NCBI GenBank assembly: GCA_900473805.1
Contig: UCMS01000009.1
Coordinates: 1-64,000, forward strand
DNA from: Hyphomicrobiales bacterium
Lineage (GTDB): Bacteria > Pseudomonadota > Alphaproteobacteria > Rhizobiales > Rhizobiaceae
DNA: 64,000 nucleotides
Direction of reading: 5' to 3'
Below, piece after piece: positions 25,054 through 35,457 of the stretch. The position numbers were made by a program, and so were the translations under genes. The notes beneath the pieces were generated by a model. That model made no database searches. It had not been told where the DNA came from and saw only the letters and a program-made list of their open reading frames with translations. Position 1 is the stretch's first letter. Each line of letters starts with the position of its first letter.

Positions 25054-26445
25054 TTACGTGCCCGATGCGGACTTATTGCCGTCCGCAGGAGATGCGTGAC
25101 CGGCCTGCGCAGCGGGTGTCGGCGGGGTTGCGGCTGCGGGCAAGGGGACCACGTCTGCCGAAGCGGGCACGACGGGATCGGTTGCTGGGACAGGTGCTGT
25201 CGCCAGCTTGCTGCGGCGGGGTTTCGGCTCGGCCTTCGAAGCGCGCGGCTTGACCTCAGCCGCCTGGGGAGCTGGGGCCTTGGCCGGCGCGGCCGGCTTC
25301 GGCTGCGCGCGCGTCTTGGCGGCTTCGACCTCATCGCCACGCGTTTCGCTCTCGCCCTTGGTGGAGCGGCGGCGGGCGGCGGCACGCTTGCGAGTGACGC
25401 GGACGCGCTTGATGCGGCGGGGATCGGCGTCGAGAATGTGGAACTCGAAGCCCGGCAGTGCCTGGACAACTTCGCCTCGGGCCGGAATCCGTCCGAGAGC
25501 CGAGAAGATCAGCCCCCCCAGCGTATCGACGTCCTCGAGGCGATCCTGGATGTCGAAATCGGGGCCGATGGCCTCGGCGATCTCCTCGAGTTCGACGCGG
25601 GCGTCCGCCACAAGCACGTCATCGGAAATGCGGCTGAACATGACTTCTTCATCGTCGTGCTCGTCGTCGATATCGCCGATGACCATTTCGACGATGTCCT
25701 CGTGGCTGACGAGGCCGTCAGTGCCACCATATTCGTCGATGACGAGCGCCATCTGCGTGCGGGCGGCCTGCATCCGGCTCATCAGGTCGGAGGCCAGCAT
25801 CGACGGCGGCACGAAGAGAATGGAGCGGATGATGCCGGCTTCGGCGACCGTCTTCGAAAGGTCGATGCGGGAGAGATCGAAATCGATCTTCGACTTCGCC
25901 GCCTTGTCGGTCTTTTCGACCTTGTCGGCGCCATTGACGGCACCGTTTGCAGCGGCACGAGCGGGCGCGCGGCGGCGACTGCGGGCCTGCTTCGTCACAT
26001 AGGAGAGAAGGTCGCGAATGTGAACCATGCCGCGGGGATCATCGAGCGTCTCGGCATAAACCGGCATGCGCGACCGGCCGGAGACCTCGAAGATGGTCAT
26101 CAGTTCGCCGATCGTCACACTCTGGTCGACCGCCTCGATATCGACTCGCGGCACCATGATGTCTTCGACCCGGACTTCACGGAAGCGCAGGATATTGTGC
26201 AGCATCGCCCGTTCTTCGGGCGTGAAGGCTTCGCCCAGGCTCGCATCCGCTTTCAGCGCGACGGTCAAGTCCTCGCGCAGGCTCGTCGAGGACGACGGCT
26301 TCAAGATGCGGGCGAGACGCGCCCAGAAAGAGGTTGAGGTTCGGTTCGAGCTTTCCGCTCGCGAAGGACTACTGCCCTCGTCGGACGACGAACCTTCCGG
26401 TCCGTCCGTGGCCTCAGGGGCCGATTTCGTTACAAAGTCGCTCAT
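25054..26445 (-). CDS. CorC/HlyC-family protein with CBS pair
   Basis: A 463-residue protein of the CorC/TlyC group. After a Ser-rich N-terminus it has two CBS domains (VPRVDIEAVDQSVTIGEL near 98 and VPPSMLASDLMSRMQ near 215) and a CorC_HlyC transporter-associated domain (about 285-365, DTLGGLIFSALGRIP). There is no DUF21 membrane part, so it is soluble. The last about 95 residues are Ala/Pro/Lys-rich and probably disordered. A Lys/Ala-rich insert also separates the two CBS domains. The family is tied to magnesium/cobalt efflux; hemolysin activity is doubtful. It lies between ybeY and lnt, as in E. coli. Confidence 0.88.
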   Translation of the reverse strand: MSDFVTKSAPEATDGPEGSSSDEGSSPSRAESSNRTSTSFWARLARILKPSSSTSLREDLTVALKADASLGEAFTPEERAMLHNILRFREVRVEDIMVPRVDIEAVDQSVTIGELMTIFEVSGRSRMPVYAETLDDPRGMVHIRDLLSYVTKQARSRRRAPARAAANGAVNGADKVEKTDKAAKSKIDFDLSRIDLSKTVAEAGIIRSILFVPPSMLASDLMSRMQAARTQMALVIDEYGGTDGLVSHEDIVEMVIGDIDDEHDDEEVMFSRISDDVLVADARVELEEIAEAIGPDFDIQDRLEDVDTLGGLIFSALGRIPARGEVVQALPGFEFHILDADPRRIKRVRVTRKRAAARRRSTKGESETRGDEVEAAKTRAQPKPAAPAKAPAPQAAEVKPRASKAEPKPRRSKLATAPVPATDPVVPASADVVPLPAAATPPTPAAQAGHASPADGNKSASGT

Positions 26446-26457
26446 TGTTCCAGACTA

Positions 26458-26964
26458 TCAGATGGGGTCCTGCCCCGCATAGGGGTCAGATAGGCCAAGT
26501 TCCGCCAGAATGCGAGTCTCCAGCGCTTCCATTTCCTCGGCGTCTTCCGTTTCGATGTGGTCGTAGCCGAAGAGATGGAGGAATCCATGAACCATCAAGT
26601 GGGTCAGATGATCCTCGAAACTCTTCTCCAGCTCGACGGCCTCGCGCTCCACCGTCTCGCGGGCGATGATGATATCCCCGAGCATCGGGCCGGGCATCTT
26701 GCCGGGGGTTAGCGGAAAGGCGGGGAAGGACAGGACGTTGGTCGGCTTGTCCTTGTTGCGCCATTCGGCGTTGACCTCGCGGATCATCTCGTCGTCGGCG
26801 AAGACGAGCGAGACTTCCGTCGGCTGTTTCGGAAAGGGCTGACCCTCGACCTTGGCGAGAAAGGTTTCCGCCGCGCCGAGCACGCGGGAGGCCAGGGCCT
26901 CCAGCGCCGTCTCATCGGCCCAGCCATCAGCCTCGACGGCGATCTGTATATCCAGTTGCGTCAT
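26458..26964 (-). CDS. ybeY: Endoribonuclease YbeY
   Basis: A 168-residue zinc-dependent RNase needed for 16S rRNA 3'-end maturation and quality control. The diagnostic HGFLHLFGYDH motif supplies three zinc-binding histidines, preceded by NVLSFPAF and LGDIIIA. The ATG at 26964 gives the usual length; upstream in-frame starts lie inside phoH and lack homology. It overlaps the phoH stop by about 20 bases, so translation is probably coupled. The trio phoH-ybeY-corC is conserved widely. Confidence 0.95.
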   Translation of the reverse strand: MTQLDIQIAVEADGWADETALEALASRVLGAAETFLAKVEGQPFPKQPTEVSLVFADDEMIREVNAEWRNKDKPTNVLSFPAFPLTPGKMPGPMLGDIIIARETVEREAVELEKSFEDHLTHLMVHGFLHLFGYDHIETEDAEEMEALETRILAELGLSDPYAGQDPI

Positions 26965-26983
26965 ATCGAGTGGGAGCTGGCCT

Positions 26984-28039
<1,056 letters not shown>

Positions 28040-28075
28040 GCGATCAGGCTCCTGGATCAGGTTAAGGCCCTCACT

Positions 28076-29470
28076 CTAACCCTCTGCCACCTCGGCAAAC
28101 AAGCTGTTTGGGCCGGCTGCGGTGATTCGTACCTGTATAATGTCACCGATTTGCGATGACTTTGCATCAAGATTCACAGACTGCAGCCAAGGAGAGCGTC
28201 CGATCAGCTGGCCGGGCATGCGACCGGGCTTCTCAAGGAGCACGTCCATCTGCTGTCCGACCAGGGACTGCATGAAGGCCTGCTGCTGTTCGAGCAGCAA
28301 TGCCTGGAGGCGCGCCAGGCGTTCGGCCTTCACGTCCTCGTTGACCTGATCGGGCAGATCGGCGCCGGGCGTTCCGGGTCGGGTCGAGTACTTAAACGAA
28401 TAAGCCTGCGCATAGTTCACCTCGCGCACCAGATTCATCGTGTCTTCGAAATCCTGATCCGTTTCACCGGGGAAGCCGACGATGAAATCGCCCGAGAGGG
28501 CGATATCGGGGCGAACGGAGCGTATGCGCTCGATGAGGGCGACGTATTCGGTGGCCTTGTGGCGGCGGTTCATCGCTTTCAGGATCCGGTCGGAGCCCGA
28601 CTGCACCGGCAGATGCAGATAGGGCATGAGCATCCTGAGATCGCGATGCGCCTCGATCAGACGATCGTCCATGTCGCGCGGATGGCTGGTGGTGTAGCGC
28701 AGGCGGGCGAGGCCGGGAATTTCGGCCAGCCGATAGAGAAGATCGCCAAGGCCGATCGCCCTGCCCTGTTCGTCCTCGCCGTGCCAGGCATTGACGTTCT
28801 GGCCGAGCAAAGTCAGTTCGCGCACGCCTGAATCGACCAGTTTGCGCGCTTCCGTCAGAAGCTGGGAGAGCGGGCGGGAGACTTCCGAGCCACGGGTGTA
28901 GGGCACCACACAGAAGGTGCAGAACTTGTCGCAGCCTTCCTGGACGGTGAGGAAGGCGGTGACGGAGCGCGGCTTGCCGATGACCTTGGTGGGATCCGGC
29001 AGGTGTTCAAACTTGTCTTCGAGGGCATATTCCGTATCGACCACACGCTCGCCGGCACGGGCCTTCTGCAAGGCCTGCGGCAAACGGTGATAGGTCTGAG
29101 GGCCGAGCACGACATCGACGGCGGGCTCGCGGCGGGAGATTTCCTCGCCTTCGGCCTGAGCGACGCAGCCGGCGACGCCGATCATGAATTCCTTGCCTTC
29201 GGCGGCACGGGCCTTCTTGTGCTCGCGCAGGCGACCGAGGGCGGAATAGACCTTTTCGGCGGCCTTTTCGCGGATGTGACAGGTATTGAGAAGAACGAGG
29301 TCAGCCTCTTCCATGACCTCGGTCGGGGCATAACCATCCGCCGCCAGGGCATCGGCCATGCGGCCGCTGTCATAGACGTTCATCTGGCAGCCATAGGTCT
29401 TGATGAAGACCTTGCGCGTGTTGGCGCCCGGTGCGGGGATTTCGGTGAGGCTCGCGGTGTCCTGGGTCAT
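28076..29470 (-). CDS. miaB: tRNA-2-methylthio-N6-dimethylallyladenosine synthase
   Basis: A 464-residue radical-SAM methylthiotransferase that adds a methylthio group at C2 of i6A37 in tRNA. The N-terminal domain holds three cluster cysteines ([20 protein letters not shown]), the radical-SAM motif is CDKFCTFC near 170, and a TRAM domain ends the protein. It starts 57 bases after olsA and ends 37 bases before phoH on the same strand, within the long minus-strand block. Confidence 0.97.
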   Translation of the reverse strand: MTQDTASLTEIPAPGANTRKVFIKTYGCQMNVYDSGRMADALAADGYAPTEVMEEADLVLLNTCHIREKAAEKVYSALGRLREHKKARAAEGKEFMIGVAGCVAQAEGEEISRREPAVDVVLGPQTYHRLPQALQKARAGERVVDTEYALEDKFEHLPDPTKVIGKPRSVTAFLTVQEGCDKFCTFCVVPYTRGSEVSRPLSQLLTEARKLVDSGVRELTLLGQNVNAWHGEDEQGRAIGLGDLLYRLAEIPGLARLRYTTSHPRDMDDRLIEAHRDLRMLMPYLHLPVQSGSDRILKAMNRRHKATEYVALIERIRSVRPDIALSGDFIVGFPGETDQDFEDTMNLVREVNYAQAYSFKYSTRPGTPGADLPDQVNEDVKAERLARLQALLLEQQQAFMQSLVGQQMDVLLEKPGRMPGQLIGRSPWLQSVNLDAKSSQIGDIIQVRITAAGPNSLFAEVAEG

Positions 29471-29526
29471 GCGGCGCTATTTAGTGGTTTTCGGTCCGCG
29501 GTTAAACCGAAAAATTGAAAGGCGGC

Positions 29527-30351
29527 TCAGCGGCCGTGGCGACCGCGCAGATGCGCGAGCAGCAGATTGCGCAGGCGGCTCTCGACATGGCTGGCGAGGC
29601 TCTTGCGGTTGTCTCCCTGGCGGAAGTCCACGGTCTCGCCGAAGGTGACGTCGACATCGAGCGCGCCGGCCCTGAGGACGCCCAGCAGATGGGGGACCAG
29701 GCCGATATCCCCGGGCCAGCCGGCGATCGGCCGATGGTAGCGGCCCATTGGCAGGCCCTGGATGCGCGTATAGGCGATGGCAACGGGCTGGACGTGGACG
29801 ACGGCGTTTTCCGCATCCTTCGGCAGGGCGGCGGCGGCGGCGCCGAAGAGCGAGGATTTGACGGAGAGCACGCGGTTGCCGTCCGACGTGGTGCCTTCGG
29901 GGAAGAGCACGACGATTTCGCCATCCGCCATGCGGGCGGCGATTTCGTTGACCTGATCACCGGTGCGGCGCTTTTCTTCACGCACCACGAAGATCGTCTT
30001 CTGCAGGCGGGCGAGCGTGCCGAAGACCGGCCAGGAGGCGACCTCCGTCTTGGCGATGAAGACGACATCGGCGAGCGACCCGAGGACGAGGATATCCTTC
30101 CAGGAGGCGTGATTGGCGGCGATCATCAGGGGACGGCGGGGATCGAGCCGGCCATGGGCATGGACGCGGATGCCGAGGCAATAGAGGGCGATGCGGTGCC
30201 AATGGCGCGGCAGGCGGCGGCGCAGGCGCCAGTCGAAACGCAGAGCCACAAGCTGCAGCGGGATCAGGACCAGCGAGACGAGCAGCAGAACAACCGCCAT
30301 CACGGCGATCCGCAGGCCGTTGACGAAGCCGAGGCCCTCACCGGATTGCAT
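29527..30351 (-). CDS. olsA: 1-acylglycerol-3-phosphate/lyso-ornithine-lipid acyltransferase
   Basis: A 274-residue PlsC-family membrane acyltransferase. It has an N-terminal helix (about 10-32), the catalytic NHASWKD (HX4D) near 93 and the FPEGTTSDG acceptor motif near 166. In Ensifer the gene next to miaB is OlsA, which acylates lyso-ornithine lipid and also has lysophosphatidate activity. The position next to miaB is the same here, and olsB is in this window too (46479-47360). Without the neighbour the sequence alone would only say PlsC-type. Confidence 0.85.
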   Translation of the reverse strand: MQSGEGLGFVNGLRIAVMAVVLLLVSLVLIPLQLVALRFDWRLRRRLPRHWHRIALYCLGIRVHAHGRLDPRRPLMIAANHASWKDILVLGSLADVVFIAKTEVASWPVFGTLARLQKTIFVVREEKRRTGDQVNEIAARMADGEIVVLFPEGTTSDGNRVLSVKSSLFGAAAAALPKDAENAVVHVQPVAIAYTRIQGLPMGRYHRPIAGWPGDIGLVPHLLGVLRAGALDVDVTFGETVDFRQGDNRKSLASHVESRLRNLLLAHLRGRHGR

Positions 30352-30354
30352 GGA

Positions 30355-30783
30355 CTATTTCTCGTCCTTCGACAGGGGGATTCCGTAAAGCTCCAAGCGA
30401 TGGCCGACGAGGCGGAAGCCGTGTTCGCGGGCGATGCGTTCCTGCAGAGCCTCGATTTCCGGCGAATGGAATTCAACGACGGTGCCGGTCTTCAGATCGA
30501 TCAGGTGGTCGTGGTGCTCTTCGGGGACCGTTTCATAGCGGGACCGGCCGTCGCGGAAATCGTGGCGCTCGATGATGCCGGCGTCTTCGAACAGCTTGAC
30601 GGTGCGATAGACGGTGGAGATTGAGATCTTCGCGTCGACCTTCGAAGAGCGGCGATAGAGCTCTTCGACATCCGGGTGATCGTCGGAATCCTCCAGGATA
30701 CGGGCGATAACGCGCCGCTGCTCGGTCATGCGCATGCCGCGTTCGGCACACAGCGCTTCCAGCGATTTCAGGGCATCGTTCAT
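30355..30783 (-). CDS. fur: Fur-family metal regulator (Fur/Mur)
   Basis: A 142-residue regulator with a winged-helix DNA-binding half (GMRMTEQRRVIARIL, SISTVYRTVKLFEDAGI) and a C-terminal metal/dimer half containing HHDHLIDLKTGTVVEF. The CxxC zinc site of E. coli Fur after the HHDH segment is replaced by LKTG, as is usual in alphaproteobacterial Fur/Mur. In rhizobia such proteins often respond to manganese (Mur), with Irr and RirA handling iron. The ATG at 30783 is used; it lacks a clear ribosome-binding site. An upstream TTG (30819) is the alternative. Confidence 0.9.
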   Translation of the reverse strand: MNDALKSLEALCAERGMRMTEQRRVIARILEDSDDHPDVEELYRRSSKVDAKISISTVYRTVKLFEDAGIIERHDFRDGRSRYETVPEEHHDHLIDLKTGTVVEFHSPEIEALQERIAREHGFRLVGHRLELYGIPLSKDEK

Positions 30784-30827
30784 AAAATCAGCATATCCGC
30801 AGATGGTCGGTTGGTGCAATCGCCGGG

Positions 30828-31325
30828 TTAGCGAAGATCGCGGCGCATGACAAGCGCGGAGGTCCGGCGCCCCTGCTCGTCCGTGTAGTAGGCGGGACGT
30901 TCGCCAGCCTTCTCGAAGCCGAGCTTGCGGTAGAGACCCAGCGCCGGTGCATTGCCGTCATCGACTTCAAGGAACATGGCCTCGCCGCCGCGGTTCTTCG
31001 CTTCGCGGATGGCCGCCTGCATCAGGCGCCATCCGAGGCCGAAGCGGCCGACCTTTTCGCCGACGGCAATGGTCAGGATCTCGGCTTCACCGGCAACTTC
31101 ACGGGCGAGCACGAAACCCGAGAGCGGCGCCTTGAAGATCAGCGTGTTGGTCTGCCACGCCGCGAAGCCGAAGGTGTTGGGCTGCAGGAGCAGGCTGAGG
31201 AATTCGCCGTCGCCCCAGGCGCGGGGAAAGCGCTGGCCGTGGAGTTCGGAGACGGCGCGGCAGTGATCCGGCACCATCGCGACGAGTTCGAATTCGGGCT
31301 GGCGGTAGAACAGGCTGTCGCGCAT
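30828..31325 (-). CDS. rimI: Ribosomal-protein-alanine N-acetyltransferase-like (GNAT)
   Basis: A 165-residue GNAT acetyltransferase of the RimI type. The acetyl-CoA loop is VGRFGLGWRLM, near residue 84, and the typical EVDDGNAPALGLYRKLGFE segment follows. The ATG at 31325 lies one base below the tsaB stop, so the two are translationally coupled. RimI acetylates the N-terminal Ala of S18; the tsaB-rimI pair is conserved across bacteria. A start at 31367 would extend into tsaB without homology. Confidence 0.92.
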   Translation of the reverse strand: MRDSLFYRQPEFELVAMVPDHCRAVSELHGQRFPRAWGDGEFLSLLLQPNTFGFAAWQTNTLIFKAPLSGFVLAREVAGEAEILTIAVGEKVGRFGLGWRLMQAAIREAKNRGGEAMFLEVDDGNAPALGLYRKLGFEKAGERPAYYTDEQGRRTSALVMRRDLR

Positions 31326-31326
31326 G

Positions 31327-31974
31327 TCAGGCTCTCGATACGGCAAAACCCGTCTGCGGTTTTGCATCGGGTCCGCGCAGATAAAGCGGCTTCGCCTTGC
31401 CCTGAGCTTTCGTCACCGCTGAAATACGGGCGACGATCTCGATCGGATAGTGGTCGGGTTCTGTCTGGGCTTCGGGATCGGCGATCAGGGCAGCTGCGGA
31501 GCCGATGACCTGGGTTCCGGGTGCAGCCGCACGCGAAAGGAAATCCTCCAGCGTGACGAGGGCTGGCTCATCGAGCGCGACGCCGTTGCGGAAGGTCTGG
31601 ACATAGACTTCGTCGCGATGGGCGTTGATGGCGGCAAGAACAGGTGCATCGCCTTCCGGCACCGTCCGGGCAAGCACTTCCAGCGTGCAGACACCGACGC
31701 AGTCGATGCCGAGCGCCAGCGCCAAGCCACGGGCGGCAGCGACGCCCACGCGGATGCCGGTGAAGGAACCAGGACCGACGGTGACGCCGATCTTTTCCAC
31801 CTTGTCCAGGCTCAGGCCTGATGTCGTCACGGCCTCCTCGATCATCGCCATCAGCCTTTCGGCATGGCCGCGGCCGATGGTTTCACTGACGCGCGCAAGC
31901 ACGGTCTCAGATGAAGAGTCAAAAACGGCGGCTGCGCAGTCCACACCCGCCGTATCGATCGCAAGGACGATCAT
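31327..31974 (-). CDS. tsaB: tRNA threonylcarbamoyladenosine biosynthesis protein TsaB
   Basis: A 215-residue ASKHA-fold protein that partners TsaD and TsaE in making t6A37. It starts with VLAIDTAGVDCAAAV and has the VTVGPGSFTGIRVGVAAARGLA hinge typical of TsaB; the metal site of TsaD is absent, as expected. It opens the minus-strand block tsaB-rimI-fur-olsA, immediately upstream of rimI with coupling. Length is normal. Confidence 0.95.
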   Translation of the reverse strand: MIVLAIDTAGVDCAAAVFDSSSETVLARVSETIGRGHAERLMAMIEEAVTTSGLSLDKVEKIGVTVGPGSFTGIRVGVAAARGLALALGIDCVGVCTLEVLARTVPEGDAPVLAAINAHRDEVYVQTFRNGVALDEPALVTLEDFLSRAAAPGTQVIGSAAALIADPEAQTEPDHYPIEIVARISAVTKAQGKAKPLYLRGPDAKPQTGFAVSRA

Positions 31975-31995
31975 CCTATCCCCAGACCGGTCTGA

Positions 31996-32559
31996 TCAGA
32001 CCGCTTCGACTTCCTGAACTTCCGGCACGAAGTGGCGCAGCAGGTTCTGCACGCCATGCTTCAGGGTGGCGGTTGACGACGGGCAACCGGCGCAGGAGCC
32101 CTTCATGTTGAGGAAGACCTTGCCGTCCTTGAAGCCGCGGAAGGTGATGTCGCCGCCATCCTGGGCCACGGCCGGGCGCACACGGGTTTCGAGCAGTTCC
32201 TTGATGGTCGCGACGATGGTCTCGTCGCCGGCCTCGAAGAATTCCTCGTCGCCGTCAACTTCCGCCGAGGTCGAGGCCGTGCCCATGACCGGGGCGCCGC
32301 TCATGAAATGCTCCATGATGGTGCCGAGGATCGCGGGCTTCAGGTGCTGCCATTCGGGGCCGTCCTTGGACACGGTGACGAAATCGTAGCCGAAAAAGAC
32401 GCCGGTGACGCCGGGAATCGCGAAGATACGGGCGGCGAGCGGTGATGCATTCGCGCTTTCGGCGTCGCGGAATTCCGCCGTGCCCGTCTGCATCACCACC
32501 TTGCCGGGCAGGAACTTCAGGGTGGCGGGGTTCGGCGTGGCTTCGGTCTGGATGAACAT
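31996..32559 (-). CDS. NifU-family Fe-S scaffold/carrier protein (Nfu)
   Basis: A 187-residue protein with an Nfu N-terminal domain (MFIQTEATPNPATLKFLPG, residues 1-90) and a NifU C-terminal domain (about 110-180) with the cluster-binding CxxC in MKGSCAGCPSST. It carries Fe-S clusters to targets in the cytosol. Downstream on the same strand, 21 bases away, is tsaB; the pairing with miaB farther down (an Fe-S enzyme) is suggestive but distant. Confidence 0.93.
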   Translation of the reverse strand: MFIQTEATPNPATLKFLPGKVVMQTGTAEFRDAESANASPLAARIFAIPGVTGVFFGYDFVTVSKDGPEWQHLKPAILGTIMEHFMSGAPVMGTASTSAEVDGDEEFFEAGDETIVATIKELLETRVRPAVAQDGGDITFRGFKDGKVFLNMKGSCAGCPSSTATLKHGVQNLLRHFVPEVQEVEAV

Positions 32560-32664
32560 GGCGGTCTCCGCGCGGTGCTCTCACCGCTCAAATTTAGAAT
32601 TCTTCAAAAGTTAAGGCTTCCGGCCCGGCAGTTCAAGACATGATCGAGCGGTCGCGGGAAAAGA

Positions 32665-33156
32665 TCAGCACAGGGCGTCGATTTCCTCATCGGTCAGCGA
32701 GTCCGGCAAGACCGTGACGGGGATCGGGAAAGCGGCGCCGCGACCGGCGATCATCGAGACGAGCGGGCCGGGACCTTCCTTGGTGGAACCGGCGGCGAGC
32801 ACCAGGATCGCAATGTCGCGGTCTTCCTCGATCAGGCTGTTGATCTCGGGATAGGCGCTTCCCTCGCGGATCACGAGTTCCGGCTCGATGCCGATCGTTT
32901 CACGCACCGTCTGGGCGGCCTTTGCCATCACGGCCTCGGCCTCTTCCCGGGCTTCCGCCCGCATGATCTCCTCGACGCCCAGCCACTGCTGGAAATCGCC
33001 GTCGGGAATCACGTAGATCAGGACAAGTCCACCGTTGGAATTCTTGGCGCGGCGGCCGGCATAATGGACGGCGCGCGAACATTCGGGGGTGTTGTCGATG
33101 ACCGCCATGAACTTGCGGCGGTGACCTTCAAGACGTGAGAGACGTGTTGAAACCAT
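32665..33156 (-). CDS. Universal stress protein (UspA family)
   Basis: A 163-residue single USP domain. Residues 15-22 FMAVIDNT form the first strand and ATP contact; LVLAAGSTKEGPGPLVSMI near 120 holds the glycine-rich nucleotide loop in altered form; IPVTVLPD is the last strand. It is likely a cytosolic stress-linked nucleotide binder. It lies 72 bases below trpS and on the same strand, as it does in Rhizobium. Confidence 0.88.
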   Translation of the reverse strand: MVSTRLSRLEGHRRKFMAVIDNTPECSRAVHYAGRRAKNSNGGLVLIYVIPDGDFQQWLGVEEIMRAEAREEAEAVMAKAAQTVRETIGIEPELVIREGSAYPEINSLIEEDRDIAILVLAAGSTKEGPGPLVSMIAGRGAAFPIPVTVLPDSLTDEEIDALC

Positions 33157-33228
33157 AGAGAACCCCGCCGGCTGAAGCTTTATCGATGTCGATTGCGGGA
33201 TCGGACCGAACCCGCAATCGAGGCGACC

Positions 33229-34293
33229 TTATCGCACGAATCCGATAATGTCGCGGACTTCGTTCATCGTCTTTTCGGCGCGGACACGGGCGCGTTCGCC
33301 ACCGTCGCGCAGGACAGCGTCGATATGGCCGGGGTCTTCCATGAGACGGCGCATCTCGGCGTTGATCGGGGCAAGAACCTCGACGGCGAGATCGACCAGC
33401 GCCGGCTTGAAGACCGAGAACTGCTGGCCGCCGAATTCGGCAAGCACGTCTGCCTTGGACGTGTCGGCAAGGGCCGCGAAGATGCCGACGAGGTTGTCGG
33501 CTTCGGGACGGCCTTTCAGGCCTTCCGTTTCGCTCGGCAGGGCATCGGGATCGGTCTTGGCCTTGCGGATCTTCTTCGAGATCGCGTCCTGGTCGTCCAT
33601 CAGGTTGATGCGCGAGAGGTCGGACGGGTCCGACTTCGACATCTTCTTGGTGCCGTCCTTGAGGCTCATGACGCGGGGCGCCGGGCCATCGATCAGCGGT
33701 TCGACCATGGGGAAATAGGCATGCACCGGCTCTTCGCCGACCTTGATGTCGACGCCGAGACCCGTCGGCACGATCTTGTCGTGGAAGTCCATGTTGAACT
33801 TCATGGCGATGTCGCGGGCGAGTTCCAGATGCTGCTTCTGGTCGTCACCGACGGGCACATGCGTGGCGCGGTAGACGAGGATATCGGCGGCCATCAGGCT
33901 CGGATAAGCGTAAAGGCCGAGCGAGGCCTGCTCGCGGTCCTTGCCGGCCTTGTCCTTGAACTGCGTCATGCGGTTCATCCAGCCAATGCGGGCGACGCAG
34001 TTGAAGATCCAGGCGAGTTCCGCATGCTGCGGCACCTGAGACTGGTTGAAGACGATATGTTTCTTCGCATCGATGCCGGCGGCGAGGAAGGCGGCGGTGA
34101 TCGAGCGGATCTGGGTGGCCATGTCCTCGTGGACCAGTTGGGCCGTCAGCGCGTGCATGTCGACGACGCAGTAGATGCAGTCGTTGTTTTCCTGCAGGGC
34201 GACGAACTTTCTGATGGCGCCGAGATAGTTGCCGAGATGGAGGTTGCCGGTCGGCTGTACGCCGGAGAAAACCAGCGGCTTGAACTCAGTCAT
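33229..34293 (-). CDS. trpS: Tryptophanyl-tRNA synthetase
   Basis: A 354-residue class I synthetase. The HIGH-type motif is TGNLHLGNY at residues 15-23 and KMSKS is [10 protein letters not shown] near 215. The ATG at 34293 follows GAGG; a TTG four codons upstream was rejected. The gene is isolated from murJ by the VOC and peptidase genes in this genome. Confidence 0.97.
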   Translation of the reverse strand: MTEFKPLVFSGVQPTGNLHLGNYLGAIRKFVALQENNDCIYCVVDMHALTAQLVHEDMATQIRSITAAFLAAGIDAKKHIVFNQSQVPQHAELAWIFNCVARIGWMNRMTQFKDKAGKDREQASLGLYAYPSLMAADILVYRATHVPVGDDQKQHLELARDIAMKFNMDFHDKIVPTGLGVDIKVGEEPVHAYFPMVEPLIDGPAPRVMSLKDGTKKMSKSDPSDLSRINLMDDQDAISKKIRKAKTDPDALPSETEGLKGRPEADNLVGIFAALADTSKADVLAEFGGQQFSVFKPALVDLAVEVLAPINAEMRRLMEDPGHIDAVLRDGGERARVRAEKTMNEVRDIIGFVR

Positions 34294-34392
34294 AATAATC
34301 CTCAACAGGCTGGTGGAGGGCCCGATCTACTGATCGTGTCGGTCTGGGCTTATGCACGGCAGGCGGGGCGCAATCAAGCGCTCACTTCGCGC

Positions 34393-34790
34393 TCAGAGCT
34401 TCGTCCGCTCGATCAGATCCCAGAGATTCCCGTAGAGATCGGCAAAGACGGCGACGGTGCCATGGGCTCGTGACGAGGCTCCTCCTGGAAGACGACGCCG
34501 GCTTTCAGGAAGCGCTGATGGTCACGGGCGAAATCATCGGTTTCGAGGAAAAAACCGACGCGGCCGCCGGTCTGGTTGCCGATCGCGGCGCGCTGGGCGT
34601 CGTCGGTCGCTTCTGCGAGCAAGAGGGCCGCACCCTCCCCGCCGCTCGGGCGGACCACCAGCCAGCGCTTGCCATCGGGCTGGACCGTATCCTCCACGCA
34701 GTCGAAATCGAGGCCATCGCGGTAGAATGTCTTGGCGCGATCATAGTCGTCGACGACGAGGGAGACGAGAAAGAGGCTGTTTCGGCTCAT
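34393..34790 (-). pseudogene. VOC-family (glyoxalase-like) protein with a one-base frameshift
   Basis: From the ATG at 34790 the frame encodes a VOC-domain protein (LVVDDYDRAKTFYRDGL, VGFFLETDDFARDHQRFL) but runs off after residue ~111 into an unrelated tail ending at 34413. Shifting by one base near 34461-34466 restores the expected VOC end, HGTVAVFADLYGNLWDLI, with a stop at 34393-34395. Losing one C from a short C-run explains it. This is a recent inactivation or a sequencing error. A final metal ligand lies in the restored part. Function of the intact gene unknown. Confidence 0.75.
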
Positions 34791-35040
34791 AATTCCGGGC
34801 TTTCGGTTCGGACTGTGACGCAGGCGCGCCTCATGTCACGCTTAGGATCTTTTTGACCCGGAATCGAGCGACTTAGAGAATGGTATCAAAGGAGACTACA
34901 CGCCGATATCGGCTCAATACGAGGTCGCCTCCGGACGAATCGAGTAAAGCGCACCAAATTTGCCACATTCCGGGGAATAAAAAACCCCCGCAAGCGATCT
35001 GGATCGCTCAAAACAACAAACTCATTCCAGAAGGTCACTC
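34791..35040. other. 250-bp spacer, no gene seen
   Basis: Between the divergent VOC gene and the M15-like gene. Short frames here lack ribosome-binding sites and protein-like composition. It presumably holds the promoters of both genes. Confidence 0.4.
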
Positions 35041-35457
35041 ATGCGCACATTGTTTCGCGTCGCGCTCGGCTGCGTGCTTTCCATCGGTTTTCTCTCCCCG
35101 GCGGAGGCGGTCGAGAAGAAGCGTCACTTCTTCATGAAGCACGACACCACAGTCGCCTATACCTTGCAGCGGGTCAGCGTCCGGGCCAGCTGTTTCCCGG
35201 ACGAGCTGAAGGGGATCCTTGCGCATATCGCCAAGAAGACCGGCAAGAAGCCGATCGTGACCTCCGGCCATCGCCCGCGCTCGGGCAAATCCCAGCACAG
35301 CCACTGTTTCGCCGCCGACATCCGGGTGCCCGGCGTGCCTGAGAAGCAGATCGTGGCTGCGGCGCGCACCGCGCCTGGGATTGGCGGCATCGGCCGCTAT
35401 TGCAACGGCATCGTGCATGTCGACATCGGGCCGAAGCGAACCTGGACCTATTGCTGA
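35041..35457 (+). CDS. Exported M15-type peptidase domain protein (DUF882/YcbK-like)
   Basis: A 138-residue protein with a signal peptide (about residues 1-23, ending AEA) and a small peptidase M15_3 core. The zinc-site pattern is SGHRPRSGKSQHSHCFAADIRV, with HxxxxxxD spacing, and the second site is HVDIGPKRTW. It probably trims or binds peptidoglycan in the periplasm. Three cysteines may form a disulfide. The end overlaps the convergent murJ stop by 10 bases. Confidence 0.85.
   Translation: MRTLFRVALGCVLSIGFLSPAEAVEKKRHFFMKHDTTVAYTLQRVSVRASCFPDELKGILAHIAKKTGKKPIVTSGHRPRSGKSQHSHCFAADIRVPGVPEKQIVAAARTAPGIGGIGRYCNGIVHVDIGPKRTWTYC

Noticed and set aside
34880-35137. 85-codon plus-strand frame before the M15 gene
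   Set aside because: It overlaps the M15 gene's signal peptide in another frame, lacks a ribosome-binding site and reads as random.
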